IMG/VR virus record: IMGVR_UViG_3300044675_001894
Span: 1 to 64,000 of that record
Length of the DNA stretch: 64,000 nucleotides
Reading direction: 5' to 3' (one strand)
Source of the DNA: a virus
A program made the position numbers and the translations under genes. Below the pieces are notes generated by a model. It worked only from the letters and a program-made list of their open reading frames with translations, did no database searches and had not been told where the DNA came from. Shown here in pieces: positions 41,133 through 48,424 of this stretch. Positions within the stretch are counted from its first letter, which is position 1. Each line of letters begins with the position of its first letter.

Positions 41133-41233
41133 TTATCCACAGCCCGCTCCATGCCCTGTATGGCTCGCATGGGTTATCCACAGGTACCCCTGTGTACAGC
41201 CTGTGGATACTGTGGAACATCTCTGTGGAACAT
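41133..41233. other. DnaA-box cluster, candidate replication origin
   Basis: Two perfect TTATCCACA boxes lie at 41133-41141 and 41174-41182 in the same orientation. A reverse box TGTGGATAC (one mismatch) is at 41202-41210. Two copies of CTGTGGAACAT follow (41210-41220 and 41223-41233). The cluster is in the hinge where gene orientation diverges, next to the phased palindromes. DnaA boxes of this quality point to host DnaA-dependent initiation. There is no phage DnaA in the window. Confidence 0.65.
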
Positions 41234-41254
41234 TGGGGGCGAACACCCGTTTGT

Positions 41255-41316
41255 GTGACGTTCGTCACGTGTGACCATCGTCACATGGATTGTTCCAATC
41301 GTGTGACATTCGTCAC
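41255..41316. repeat. Phased palindrome array (iterons or operators)
   Basis: Three 14-bp palindromes GTGAC-N4-GTCAC lie at 41255-41268, 41271-41284 and 41303-41316. A related shape, GATTG-TTC-CAATC, occupies 41288-41300. Starts are 16 bases apart (41255, 41271, about 41287, 41303), so repeats lie about one and a half helical turns apart. Such an array suits an initiator or repressor that binds as dimers co-operatively. A TTGACA follows at 41323, but no good -10. Confidence 0.7.
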
Positions 41317-41941
41317 AAACCCTTGACAAACGCCAAAACGCCTCAGACGCACCACAATGCGTTCTCAGAGGAGGAGGGAGGGATGTAAGGGGTCAAGGCG
41401 GGCAGTGGTACAAAGTACCCTCAGAGAGGCTCTCGTACGCCTACGAATAGGGCTATGAGCCTTGCTGGGTAAGGGTTTGCGGGGTATGGGTAGGTTACGA
41501 AGTACTCGCCACAGCGCCCCAATTGCTATCCACTGCACACTCGCTCCATATCGGCACCTGCACGCAACACAGAGCCTCCTAGGCACCTCTCCTGCCATCC
41601 TGCGGTATTCATTGATCAATTGAATTCTGTGGGTATTCATGCCTCCTCTCTCCTGTATCTCCTCCTCCATCCGATGGATGGCTGGTCGTTGGGGGCGCCC
41701 AATTCCAGCCCTGTCCCCGCCGTCCCGAGGCTCCAGCCCATGCTGGGCAAGGCTCAAAAGAATTCTCAGGAATTGTTTAATTGGGGGTTGACAGATGTAC
41801 CCCATCTGTGCGTTTAATGGGGGTGGAGGGGGATGCGTCCCCCGCCTCGGTTCCTTGACAAGTGGCAGGTACGGCACGCAGGCTTCGCCCTGCGCATTTT
41901 GCGTTCCTGCCCTCAGAATCAAACATGGTTCAAAATTCCTC
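41317..41941. other. Noncoding hinge with small hairpins
   Basis: No convincing gene is seen here; frames on both strands overlap each other and show no ribosome-binding sites or protein-like composition. The sequence holds an AT-rich spot with the perfect palindrome ATTGATCAAT (41611-41620) and GGTATTCAT repeated at 41604 and 41632. It also has hairpins at 41733-41746, 41792-41810 and 41864-41911 (the last nested, with an inner CGCAGG/CCTGCG stem). TTGACA also occurs at 41789 and 41855. It may contain the unwinding site and early promoters. Confidence 0.5.
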
Positions 41942-42068
41942 AGCGTCACGGGCTGGCTTCGGCTGGCTCGTGGCGCTCAATGAGGGCTGGAGGCATTCCC
42001 CCTGCTTCAGCCCTGATTGAGCGCACAGCGCTCCATTGGCACACAGCCAATGCAGTCCTGAGGAGGAC
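41942..42068 (+). promoter_or_regulatory. Structured leader 1 (A-B-C-D plus SD hairpin)
   Basis: Hairpin A (41942-41977) has a 16-bp stem closed by a TTCG loop. Hairpin B (41973-42024) pairs GCGCTCAAT with ATTGAGCGC and has an inner stem. Hairpin C (42019-42033) is GAGCGC-ACA-GCGCTC, and D (42034-42052) is CATTGGC-ACACA-GCCAATG. A shares 5 bases with B, and B shares 6 with C, so neighbours exclude one another. The SD hairpin (42055-42068) is GTCCT-GAGG-AGGAC, 5 bases before ATG. Confidence 0.8.
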
Positions 42069-42073
42069 ACACC

Positions 42074-43051
42074 ATGGATATTCAACTATCAACACTCAAT
42101 CCTGTGGAACACGATTTGCTGTACATGGAGCGCCTACGGACAGCGTCCAAAGCGAACTACCAGTACCGAATCACCAGCCACTACTTGATCAGTGCCTATG
42201 GCAAGGAGTTGCGTTGGAGCAATGGCTACGGAAGCCGTGACAGCGTTGCTGTCGTGGACTACCGCACCGATCCAATGCCCACCGAATATGCACAAGCACG
42301 TCTCATGGAGTTGTACGGCGAAACTGCCGAGGCAATGTTCAATGACGGCGTGGTCGGCATTTACGGCTCACTGCCAACCCGTGAGGCTGAACGCTTCACT
42401 GAGGCTCGTATCGCAATGGAGGATGCACGGCGTGACCTGCGTGAGTGTGACACCGAATATGACAGCCGTCCTTGGAGTCGTTACTTCTTGGTCACGTCAT
42501 CGGATGGGCACATTCACTCCAGCACACAGTGCTCCACCTGCAATAAGGGCGTCAATGACACTGAGTTTGCACTCGTGCCTTACCTCAGCGGATCCAGTGC
42601 CGATGTTGCGGTTGCCGATCTCGGATCGGCGCTGTGCTCGGTCTGCTTCCCTGATGCTCCCGTGGAGTCACGTGAGCAGGTCAAGATCAGCGCCAGCGTG
42701 GCGTTGACACTTGCCGAGCAGGGCGTGGAGGCATTCCAGCAAGCCCGAGCCAAGGCTCGTGCGAACGCTGTGAAGCGTGCTCAGGAGCGTTGCGAAGGCA
42801 GTGGTCAACCAACGGTCAGAAGTGATCGCTGGCATCATTGCCCAGTATGCGGATATGGACAGCGTGCGGACGGTAAGTCCCGTGCACATCGCCGTCCTCG
42901 CTTCTACGCCACCAAAGAGGTCGGCTACGACACCAAATACTGGAACGGCACCACGTGGGCGCCATCAACCAAGAAGGTTGACCTACTCACTCGTGAGCAG
43001 GCTGAAGCCGTCTTGGTGGCTCACGGTGGCTCACGAGTCATTCAGGATTGA
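42074..43051 (+). CDS. Zinc-binding early protein of actinophage/plasmid type
   Basis: This 325-aa protein is first of the rightward early genes. The middle has HIHSSTQCSTCNKGVNDTEF and LGSALCSVCFPDAPVE (about residues 144-199), a conserved zinc site of a family found in actinobacterial phages and plasmids. A second zinc motif may be made by CEGSGQP and CPVCGYGQ (about 238-261). The C-terminus has YATKEVGYDTKYWNGTTWAP. The function is unknown; nucleic-acid binding is likely. It has its own structured leader. Confidence 0.78.
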   Translation: MDIQLSTLNPVEHDLLYMERLRTASKANYQYRITSHYLISAYGKELRWSNGYGSRDSVAVVDYRTDPMPTEYAQARLMELYGETAEAMFNDGVVGIYGSLPTREAERFTEARIAMEDARRDLRECDTEYDSRPWSRYFLVTSSDGHIHSSTQCSTCNKGVNDTEFALVPYLSGSSADVAVADLGSALCSVCFPDAPVESREQVKISASVALTLAEQGVEAFQQARAKARANAVKRAQERCEGSGQPTVRSDRWHHCPVCGYGQRADGKSRAHRRPRFYATKEVGYDTKYWNGTTWAPSTKKVDLLTREQAEAVLVAHGGSRVIQD

Positions 43052-43057
43052 TCATTC

Positions 43058-43136
43058 CCCCAGCGCCTAGGGCGTGCCCGTTCAATCGGGACTGGGGACT
43101 ACTGGCACCCGCCAGTTACAACGACCTGAGGAGGTC
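43058..43136 (+). promoter_or_regulatory. Structured leader 2 (three-helix type)
   Basis: An outer stem CCCCAG/CTGGGG (43058-43063 with 43092-43097) encloses two hairpins. These are CGCC-TAG-GGCG (43064-43074) and CCCG-TTCAAT-CGGG (43077-43090). A separate hairpin ACTGGC-ACCC-GCCAGT follows (43101-43116), then the SD hairpin GACCT-GAGG-AGGTC (43123-43136). Leader 4 has the same fold with compensating base changes. Confidence 0.8.
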
Positions 43137-43141
43137 AAGCC

Positions 43142-43828
43142 ATGAATACAGAAGCAATCTACGACAAGGTGCAGGCAATCCTTGATCGTGCCAATCACCC
43201 GAACACGCCACAAGCGGAAGCCGAGACGGCTCTCGCCATGGCACAACGGCTCATGATGAAGCACGGTCTTGAAGAGTCCGCATTCGCCAAGGCTCAAGAT
43301 CGTGACGAGAACATCGTTACCGATCAGATCCCAATCAGTGGTCAATGGCAACTTCGCCGTCTCGGTCTTGCTGGTGCAATCGCTAGTGCCAACTCTGTTG
43401 CCAACTACCGCTCCACATCGTGGGCGGATGGCAAGAAGTCGTTGGTGTTGGTGGTGTACGGCACTGCTGGTGACATCTTCGCTGTCAAGACACTGTTTGC
43501 ATCGGCAGACTTGCTCGCTTCTCGTGTGATCCCAAAGGGTGATCGGTCATTCCGCAATGCGTGGTGGCTCGGATTCTCCTCGGGAGTGCGTGAGGTGTTG
43601 CGCAAGTCCAAGAACGAAGTGATCGCAGAGCAAGGTGCTGGCACTGGGCTGGTGCTCGCTGACAAGTTCAAGCGTGCAGACGCTGAGATGCGTTCAAAAG
43701 TCAAACTCAAGTCCAGTGGGTACTACAGGTACTCATCGGGTAACGGTTACAACGCTGGTCGTTCTGCTGGTCGTTCGTTCAACACTGGTGGCATCGGTAA
43801 CGGTGTCGCTGGAGCGCTCGGACGATGA
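43142..43828 (+). CDS. DUF2786 protein
   Basis: This 228-aa protein begins with a DUF2786 domain: IYDKVQAILDRANHPNTPQA, EAETALAMAQRLMMKHGLEE (residues 5-44). The middle (LGLAGAIASANSVANYRSTS; SLVLVVYGTAGDIFAVKTLF) fits the DUF7168-like part that often follows. The Gly/Ser/Tyr/Arg-rich end is likely disordered. Family members are frequent in actinophages; function is unknown. The stop overlaps the next gene start (ATGA), so only the first of the pair has a structured leader. Confidence 0.82.
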   Translation: MNTEAIYDKVQAILDRANHPNTPQAEAETALAMAQRLMMKHGLEESAFAKAQDRDENIVTDQIPISGQWQLRRLGLAGAIASANSVANYRSTSWADGKKSLVLVVYGTAGDIFAVKTLFASADLLASRVIPKGDRSFRNAWWLGFSSGVREVLRKSKNEVIAEQGAGTGLVLADKFKRADAEMRSKVKLKSSGYYRYSSGNGYNAGRSAGRSFNTGGIGNGVAGALGR

Positions 43829-44301
43829 GCATCCATGCATACATGGAGGTAGTGCGGGAGGGCGTTGCAAAGCGCTCTCCCAAAATGCCCGAACATCAAG
43901 CCACGGTGTATGCAATTGAGAATGTGGTGGAGCGTCACTTGCCATCGCAAGTGATCGCTACCAAGAACGCATTCGCTTGGCTGGATCGTGTGTGTGAGAC
44001 CGAAGGCTGGGACACGCCGATGGTTGATCGCATCCGATCCACCAAGTGGGCAGGTGTCGCTAGTGCCGAAGGCAATGTCATCGGCATCAGTGGCTCCAGC
44101 ACGACAGCACTGGTACTGGCTCACGAACTCGCTCACATCGTGTGTGGCGAGCGTGGTCACAATGAGTGTTGGCGTAATGCGTTCGTGAACATCGTCCGAG
44201 ATCACATCTCGGTACAGCATGCGTCACTCCTGCATACCTTGTACGAGCGTTTCCAACTTCAATCAGGTCAGTGGAGGCTGACCGACACATCACGAGTGTG
44301 A
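43825..44301 (+). CDS. HExxH zinc metallopeptidase-like protein
   Basis: This 158-aa protein has LVLAHELAHIVCGERGH (about 96-112): His100, Glu101 and His104 form an HExxH site, and His112 may be the third ligand. It resembles small gluzincin or SprT-like domains. It is coupled to the DUF2786 gene, and many DUF2786 proteins have such a partner. The stop codon falls inside the loop of hairpin A of the next leader. Confidence 0.76.
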   Translation: MSIHAYMEVVREGVAKRSPKMPEHQATVYAIENVVERHLPSQVIATKNAFAWLDRVCETEGWDTPMVDRIRSTKWAGVASAEGNVIGISGSSTTALVLAHELAHIVCGERGHNECWRNAFVNIVRDHISVQHASLLHTLYERFQLQSGQWRLTDTSRV

Positions 44302-44388
44302 ACTCGTGGTGCTGTCATGGCTCATCGGCGCAAGTTGGTGAGTCATGACAGCATCATCCGATGCTGAATAAAGCGACCTGAGGAGGTC
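44288..44388 (+). promoter_or_regulatory. Structured leader 3 (A-B-C plus SD hairpin)
   Basis: Hairpin A (44288-44311) has a 9-bp stem whose loop holds the stop codon of the upstream gene. Hairpin B (44306-44357) has about 24 pairs with wobbles, closed by GCAA. Hairpin C (44349-44366) is CAGCATC-ATCC-GATGCTG. A and B share 44306-44311, and B and C share 44349-44357. The SD hairpin (44375-44388) is GACCT-GAGG-AGGTC. Confidence 0.82.
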
Positions 44389-44392
44389 AACC

Positions 44393-44947
44393 ATGAAAAC
44401 ATCAGAGATCAAGCAGATCATTGCCAAGGATCCGAACGCCGTGTTTCGCATTGGCGGTCGTGGTCGGTACACGCACTACGGCTCAATCACAGAGATTAAA
44501 GAAAATGTCGTGGACACTTACAGCAGTTGGGGTCGCAAGACGGGCACCCGTGTCAATGTGTTATTCACAGTGCGTTACGAGTACTTCACTAGTGGCACTG
44601 AGGCTCATTACGGCTACCCCGAGAAGTTGCCTTCAGTAACACTGGAGCGCAACACTTGGACTAAGCCACGTGACATTGAATGGCACGTGTCGGACTTCGG
44701 TCAGACCATTGAAGAATATGTGGTAACGACTGACGCCGAAGTGAAGGCTGACTGGCAGGCAAAGAAGGACAATGACAATGCCAAACAACAACTGATCAAC
44801 CGAATTCTCAACGACTTCGGAATCGTGTTGAGTGTGGGTGATGAAGCCACTGACAAGCGCTGGGATCACCTAAACGATGAGTTGGACAGACTCAGCCTTG
44901 ACACATTGAAAATGCTTGTACACAACTACACACCTTCACGGGTGTGA
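44393..44947 (+). CDS. Unknown early protein (184 aa)
   Basis: This 184-aa protein has a beta-rich N-terminal half (VFRIGGRGRYTHYGSITEIK, VNVLFTVRYEYF) like small barrel folds, then a helical end (QQLINRILNDFGIVLSVGDE, DELDRLSLDTLKMLVHN). No family is recognised. It is a single-gene unit with its own leaders before and after. Confidence 0.72.
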   Translation: MKTSEIKQIIAKDPNAVFRIGGRGRYTHYGSITEIKENVVDTYSSWGRKTGTRVNVLFTVRYEYFTSGTEAHYGYPEKLPSVTLERNTWTKPRDIEWHVSDFGQTIEEYVVTTDAEVKADWQAKKDNDNAKQQLINRILNDFGIVLSVGDEATDKRWDHLNDELDRLSLDTLKMLVHNYTPSRV

Positions 44948-44954
44948 TTGGTTC

Positions 44955-45035
44955 CCCTAGCGCCTCGGGCGTGCCGATTCAATTCGGACTAGGGACTGTG
45001 AGCACTCGCTCACTACAAAATACCTGAGGAGGTAT
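44955..45035 (+). promoter_or_regulatory. Structured leader 4 (three-helix type)
   Basis: The outer stem is CCCTAG/CTAGGG (44955-44960 with 44989-44994). Its hairpins are CGCC-TCG-GGCG (44961-44971) and CCGA-TTCAAT-TCGG (44974-44987). A GTGAGC-ACTC-GCTCAC hairpin (44998-45013) and the SD hairpin ATACCT-GAGG-AGGTAT (45020-45035) follow. Compared with leader 2, eight base pairs change to other pairs, while the TTCAAT loop and the ACT spacer are kept. Confidence 0.82.
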
Positions 45036-45039
45036 AGCC

Positions 45040-45363
45040 ATGGCATATCAACTAACAGACTGGGATCTAGAGCAGATCACTGACACGCTGGACATGTATG
45101 AAGCGGGCACCGTGAGGCGGTACTCGGGTCGTGCGATGTACGGCGAGCAGTGTCTCGGCATCGTGACCGAAGATGTGGCATCAGCATTCATGATCCTCGG
45201 ATCAGCACTCGCTGACTTGGGCAATGACGGTAACGCATTGACAAGAAAACTTCTTCGTGAAGTGCGCCAAGACAGCATGGGTCGTGACTCAGCCGTTGTC
45301 TACTTCCCATCCATCACAATGCCCGAGGGTTACGTGGAGGGTGACGAAGACAGCGACAACTAG
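45040..45363 (+). CDS. Unknown acidic early protein (107 aa)
   Basis: This 107-aa protein (MAYQLTDWDLEQITDTLDMY at the start) is mostly helical, with GTVRRYSGRAMYGEQCLGIV and an acidic end (YVEGDEDSDN). It may be a small regulatory or inhibitory protein, but no family is recognised. It is a single-gene unit. Confidence 0.72.
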   Translation: MAYQLTDWDLEQITDTLDMYEAGTVRRYSGRAMYGEQCLGIVTEDVASAFMILGSALADLGNDGNALTRKLLREVRQDSMGRDSAVVYFPSITMPEGYVEGDEDSDN

Positions 45364-45382
45364 TCGTAAGTGGTAGTCGGGA

Positions 45383-45486
45383 GCATCACGGGTTCGCCCG
45401 TGATGCCCTCACAGTGCATCGGCGTTGTGTCGGTGCATTGTGAGGGCATACAATTGCCCGTTCAACTAATAAGACCTGAGGAGGTC
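45383..45486 (+). promoter_or_regulatory. Structured leader 5 (A-B-C plus SD hairpin)
   Basis: Hairpin A (45383-45406) is a perfect 10-bp stem with a TTCG loop. Hairpin B (45403-45449) pairs ATGCCCTCACA with TGTGAGGGCAT plus about 10 inner pairs. Hairpin C (45444-45459) is GGGCA-TACAAT-TGCCC. A and B share 4 bases, B and C share 6. The SD hairpin (45473-45486) is GACCT-GAGG-AGGTC. Confidence 0.82.
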
Positions 45487-45489
45487 ACC

Positions 45490-45744
45490 ATGGATGCAAC
45501 TATTCACAAAGTAACTGGGCTTCGGATTGAGAAGACTGGTGACTCACGACTCCACACGATTGATCTCGTGATTGAGTACGAAGACTTGGCGTTCAGCCGT
45601 CCCCAGTGGGAGCAGGACAACGAGTCATTCGGTTACGCAAAGTTGGAGTCAACGATCACGCTCTTCATCAGTGACACCGCTGATATTGAGACAGTGTTGT
45701 GGAAGGCGATCGCAGATCTCACTTCCGACCTTGCCAATGCGTGA
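45490..45744 (+). CDS. Unknown early protein (84 aa)
   Basis: This 84-aa protein starts at the ATG right after the SD hairpin; a longer in-frame extension would run through the leader and is rejected. It is beta-rich (GLRIEKTGDSRLHTIDLVIE) with a helical end (ETVLWKAIADLTSDLANA). No family is recognised. Confidence 0.72.
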   Translation: MDATIHKVTGLRIEKTGDSRLHTIDLVIEYEDLAFSRPQWEQDNESFGYAKLESTITLFISDTADIETVLWKAIADLTSDLANA

Positions 45745-45761
45745 GTAATGAGCAATGGGCA

Positions 45762-45867
45762 GTCATGGCGCAAGCCATGGCGTGCTCGGAGTGCACTGAC
45801 CCCCATCGGTGCATTCCGAGGACGCAAGTCCATACTTAGTAATTCAAAACAGAATCTGAGGAGGTTC
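45762..45867 (+). promoter_or_regulatory. Structured leader 6 (A-B-C plus SD hairpin)
   Basis: Hairpin A (45762-45781) is GTCATGGC-GCAA-GCCATGGC. Hairpin B (45782-45823) pairs GTGCTCGGA with TCCGAGGAC with one mismatch, plus an inner stem. Hairpin C (45820-45831) is GGAC-GCAA-GTCC and shares 4 bases with B. The SD hairpin (45852-45867) is GAATCT-GAGG-AGGTTC, with one G-T wobble. Confidence 0.8.
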
Positions 45868-45872
45868 TTACC

Positions 45873-46598
45873 ATGGGTGCAATAACACCAAAACAGCAAG
45901 CGTTCATTCGCACAATGCTCCTTGAGCGTGCTTCAACACTCGGTCTTGATGAGGCTGGCGTTGATCAGTACATCATTGATCAGAAGGTGAATGAGTTGTC
46001 AAACAAGTCAGCGTCCACCGTCATTGATGCGATCAAACGCATTGAAATCAAGCGTGTGGGCACCGATCACTTGCCGAAGGCAGAGCGCACCATTGTCAAC
46101 AAGTATGCGAACCCGTGCACATTGTGCGGTCATCCTGTACCTGTTGGTGCTGGTCATGCATTGCTTATCGGTGGCAAGTGGCAGACGTACCACGCACTCG
46201 GTCAGTGCTCCAGCGAAACTGCTGTAGCGCCCGAGCGTGTGAGCAATGAGTTGTTCGGGACATTGCCTGATGGCTTCTATGCAATGAAGTCAACGGGCAC
46301 CAATGACCTCGTGTTCTATGCGGTGAAGACAAACAAGGGTTTTCATGATCCGAAGTTCAAGGGTCACCGCTCCATCTACCTGATCGTAGGTGGACACAAG
46401 GACGAGCGACTCACTGGTGAGCGTGGCGTGAACGCTGTGAAGCGTCTCGTAGCGCTCAACGATGCAGAGCGTGTGCAGGCACGAGCACTGTACGGTCAAG
46501 AGATCGGACGGTGTGGTGTGTGCGGGCGTCATCTCACTGATGAGGCAACACGCAAGCGAGGCATCGGCAATGACTGCGCAAGCAGGTTGGGCATCTAG
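45873..46598 (+). CDS. DUF6011-type zinc-ribbon protein
   Basis: This 241-aa protein has a helical N-terminal region (TPKQQAFIRTMLLERASTLG), a first zinc site (NPCTLCGHPVPVGAGH) and a C-terminal DUF6011 motif (GRCGVCGRHLTDEATRKRG then IGNDCASRLG). DUF6011 proteins are common in actinobacterial phages and often accompany helicases, here the SNF2 gene immediately downstream. A nucleic-acid-binding role is inferred. Confidence 0.78.
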   Translation: MGAITPKQQAFIRTMLLERASTLGLDEAGVDQYIIDQKVNELSNKSASTVIDAIKRIEIKRVGTDHLPKAERTIVNKYANPCTLCGHPVPVGAGHALLIGGKWQTYHALGQCSSETAVAPERVSNELFGTLPDGFYAMKSTGTNDLVFYAVKTNKGFHDPKFKGHRSIYLIVGGHKDERLTGERGVNAVKRLVALNDAERVQARALYGQEIGRCGVCGRHLTDEATRKRGIGNDCASRLGI

Positions 46599-46607
46599 CC
46601 CAAGGAT

Positions 46608-46699
46608 GTCATGGCGTAAGCCATGGCGTCCTCACAACACATCGGGCAACTGGTGTGCTGTGAGGACGCAAGTCCACTAACAATTACCTGAGGAGGTAA
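46608..46699 (+). promoter_or_regulatory. Structured leader 7 (A-B-C plus SD hairpin)
   Basis: Hairpin A (46608-46627) is GTCATGGC-GTAA-GCCATGGC. Hairpin B (46628-46667) pairs GTCCTCACA with TGTGAGGAC and has an inner 8-bp stem closed by GCAA. Hairpin C (46664-46675) is GGAC-GCAA-GTCC and shares 4 bases with B. The SD hairpin (46684-46699) is TTACCT-GAGG-AGGTAA, six pairs. Confidence 0.83.
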
Positions 46700-46705
46700 C
46701 AGACC

Positions 46706-48238
46706 ATGAATACACAACTAGGAGAACTAAGCGCATTGCTTAGTCGTGTTGAGCGTGTAGCGCCAGCCATCACGGCTGACCCTGCGCTCCATGCGTTAAG
46801 CAGTGCTCACGATGGCGAAGTCGCTGTAGACCTCGCCCAACCTCTCTTCCCATTCCAGCGTGCTGGTGTGGCGTATGCACTCAAGCAACGCCGTGCCATC
46901 ATCGGAGATGAGATGGGGCTGGGTAAGACTCCACAAGGCATCGCAGTAGCAGTGCACGCACACAAGGAGGGACACAAAGTCCTCGTTGTAGTGCCACCAT
47001 CGCTCCGCATCAACTGGCAACGCTCCTTCGCACTGTTCGCACCGTGGCTCTCAACAGCCATTGTGTCGGGCAACAAGGTGACGGCTCTTCCCAAAGCAGA
47101 TGTGCTCATTATTGGTGACAGCATCATTGACACTTGGTCAGTGAGGCTCGTCAATGCCAAGTTCGGCGCACTGATCGTGGACGAGGCACACCGTGCGAAG
47201 AATGCAAAGTCAGGACGCACCAAGGGCATCGCACATATCGCAAAGTCAATCCCGACTGAAGGATATGTGACGCTCTTGAGCGGAACGATCATCGTGAACC
47301 GTCCGAACGAATTGGTCTCGCCATTGTCAATCATTGGCAGGCTTGACCGAGTGTTCGGTGGTAAGTCAGCGTTCCTGTTTCGTTACTGTGACCCGATCCA
47401 CAACGGCTGGGGTTACGTGTATAACGGAGCAACCAACACCACTGAGTTGAACGACAAATTGCGTGGCACCTGCTACGTGAGGCGTAACAAGTCAGATGTG
47501 TTGAAGGAACTACCTGCCAAGCGCCGTGCTCAGGTTGCTACCGAGATCAGCAACACCGATCTCGTGGCATATCGCTCTGCCGAAGAGAACTTCCGTGACT
47601 TCGTCATCGCCAATGGCGGTGTTGAAGCGTGGCAGAGAGCCTCTAAGGCTGAAGTGATTACACGCTTGAATGCATTGCGCAGGTTGCTAGGCATCGCCAA
47701 GATCCCGTATGTGGTTGAGCACGTAGAAGAACTTGTCGCACAAGGCGAGAAGGTCATCGTGTTCGCACACCACAAAGAAGTCATCGCACAACTAAGCAGT
47801 GCTCTTCATGAGCACGGCGTAGTCAAGGTGGCTGGCGGACTCAGCGATGTGCAGAAGCAGGAAGCAGTTGACGCATTCCAAACTGGTAGCGCCAAGGTGT
47901 TCATCGGACAATTTCAATCCGCTGGTGTTGGTCTCACATTGACCGCATCATCGCATGTCGTGTTCGCTGAATTGCCATGGGAGCCAGCCTCCGCAGTACA
48001 AGCCGAAGACCGTGCGCATCGCATCGGTCAAGACAACGCTGTGGTGGCATGGTGGCTACTGGCTGTAGACAACACAAGCGAGATCCCAACAGTGGACGAT
48101 CGCATGTGGGCGCTACTGAATGCCAAACACGAGACAGTCTCGGCTGTCTTGACGGGGCATGGTGAGGACATGGGCGCCGAGGGTGCGACAAGCATCACTC
48201 AATCGCTCATTGAAGGCATCATCGGCAACGGAGGTTGA
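46706..48238 (+). CDS. SNF2-family DNA helicase/translocase
   Basis: This 510-aa protein is a superfamily 2 ATPase. It has Q-like FPFQRAGVAYALKQ, motif I GDEMGLGKT (67-75), Ia VVVPPSL, motif II DEAH (159-162), motif III LLSGTIIVNRP, motif V GVGLTLTASSHVVF and motif VI EDRAHRIGQ (about residue 440). It is the size of a minimal SNF2 core with no added domains, like phage SNF2 proteins thought to act in replication or recombination. It has its own leader. Confidence 0.9.
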   Translation: MNTQLGELSALLSRVERVAPAITADPALHALSSAHDGEVAVDLAQPLFPFQRAGVAYALKQRRAIIGDEMGLGKTPQGIAVAVHAHKEGHKVLVVVPPSLRINWQRSFALFAPWLSTAIVSGNKVTALPKADVLIIGDSIIDTWSVRLVNAKFGALIVDEAHRAKNAKSGRTKGIAHIAKSIPTEGYVTLLSGTIIVNRPNELVSPLSIIGRLDRVFGGKSAFLFRYCDPIHNGWGYVYNGATNTTELNDKLRGTCYVRRNKSDVLKELPAKRRAQVATEISNTDLVAYRSAEENFRDFVIANGGVEAWQRASKAEVITRLNALRRLLGIAKIPYVVEHVEELVAQGEKVIVFAHHKEVIAQLSSALHEHGVVKVAGGLSDVQKQEAVDAFQTGSAKVFIGQFQSAGVGLTLTASSHVVFAELPWEPASAVQAEDRAHRIGQDNAVVAWWLLAVDNTSEIPTVDDRMWALLNAKHETVSAVLTGHGEDMGAEGATSITQSLIEGIIGNGG

Positions 48239-48319
48239 TCGTGGGCGCTCGGCGCCTCATGGTCGGCGCCAGTAGCGACAGACGATGTGTTCTTGTCCTC
48301 ACGAGAACCCATCACAGTG

Positions 48320-48421
48320 CATCACGGGCGCAAGCCCGTGGTGTTCTGACAGTACATTGGCACACCGCTTGTGTACTGTCAGAACATCACCCGATGTTCA
48401 AGTAACAACGCCTGAGGAGGC
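48320..48421 (+). promoter_or_regulatory. Structured leader 8 (A-B-C plus SD hairpin)
   Basis: Hairpin A (48320-48343) is CATCACGGGC-GCAA-GCCCGTGGTG. Hairpin B (48338-48390) has a 19-bp stem around a 15-base loop. Hairpin C (48382-48399) is GAACATC-ACCC-GATGTTC. A and B share 6 bases, B and C share 9. The SD hairpin (48410-48421) is GCCT-GAGG-AGGC. An extra GGCGCC repeat pair lies upstream, at about 48255-48275. Confidence 0.83.
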
Positions 48422-48424
48422 ACC

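Noticed and set aside
41323-41328. A rightward early promoter at TTGACA after the palindrome array
   Set aside because: No -10-like hexamer occurs at 16-19 bases; the match could be chance. Similar lone TTGACA sites are at 41789 and 41855.
41365-41949. A 194-codon minus-strand open frame across the hinge
   Set aside because: It has no ribosome-binding site, a Cys/Arg/Pro-rich composition unlike a real protein, and overlaps plus-strand frames of equal quality and several hairpins. It is better read as noncoding.
43058-43097. A tRNA-like piece (T-loop-like hairpin beside an outer stem)
   Set aside because: The outer stem, loop size of six and lack of anticodon and D arms do not fit a tRNA; the twin at 44955 shows that it is a leader element.
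46807-47334. A 175-codon minus-strand frame inside the SNF2 gene
   Set aside because: It lies wholly within a gene with clear helicase motifs and has no ribosome-binding site.
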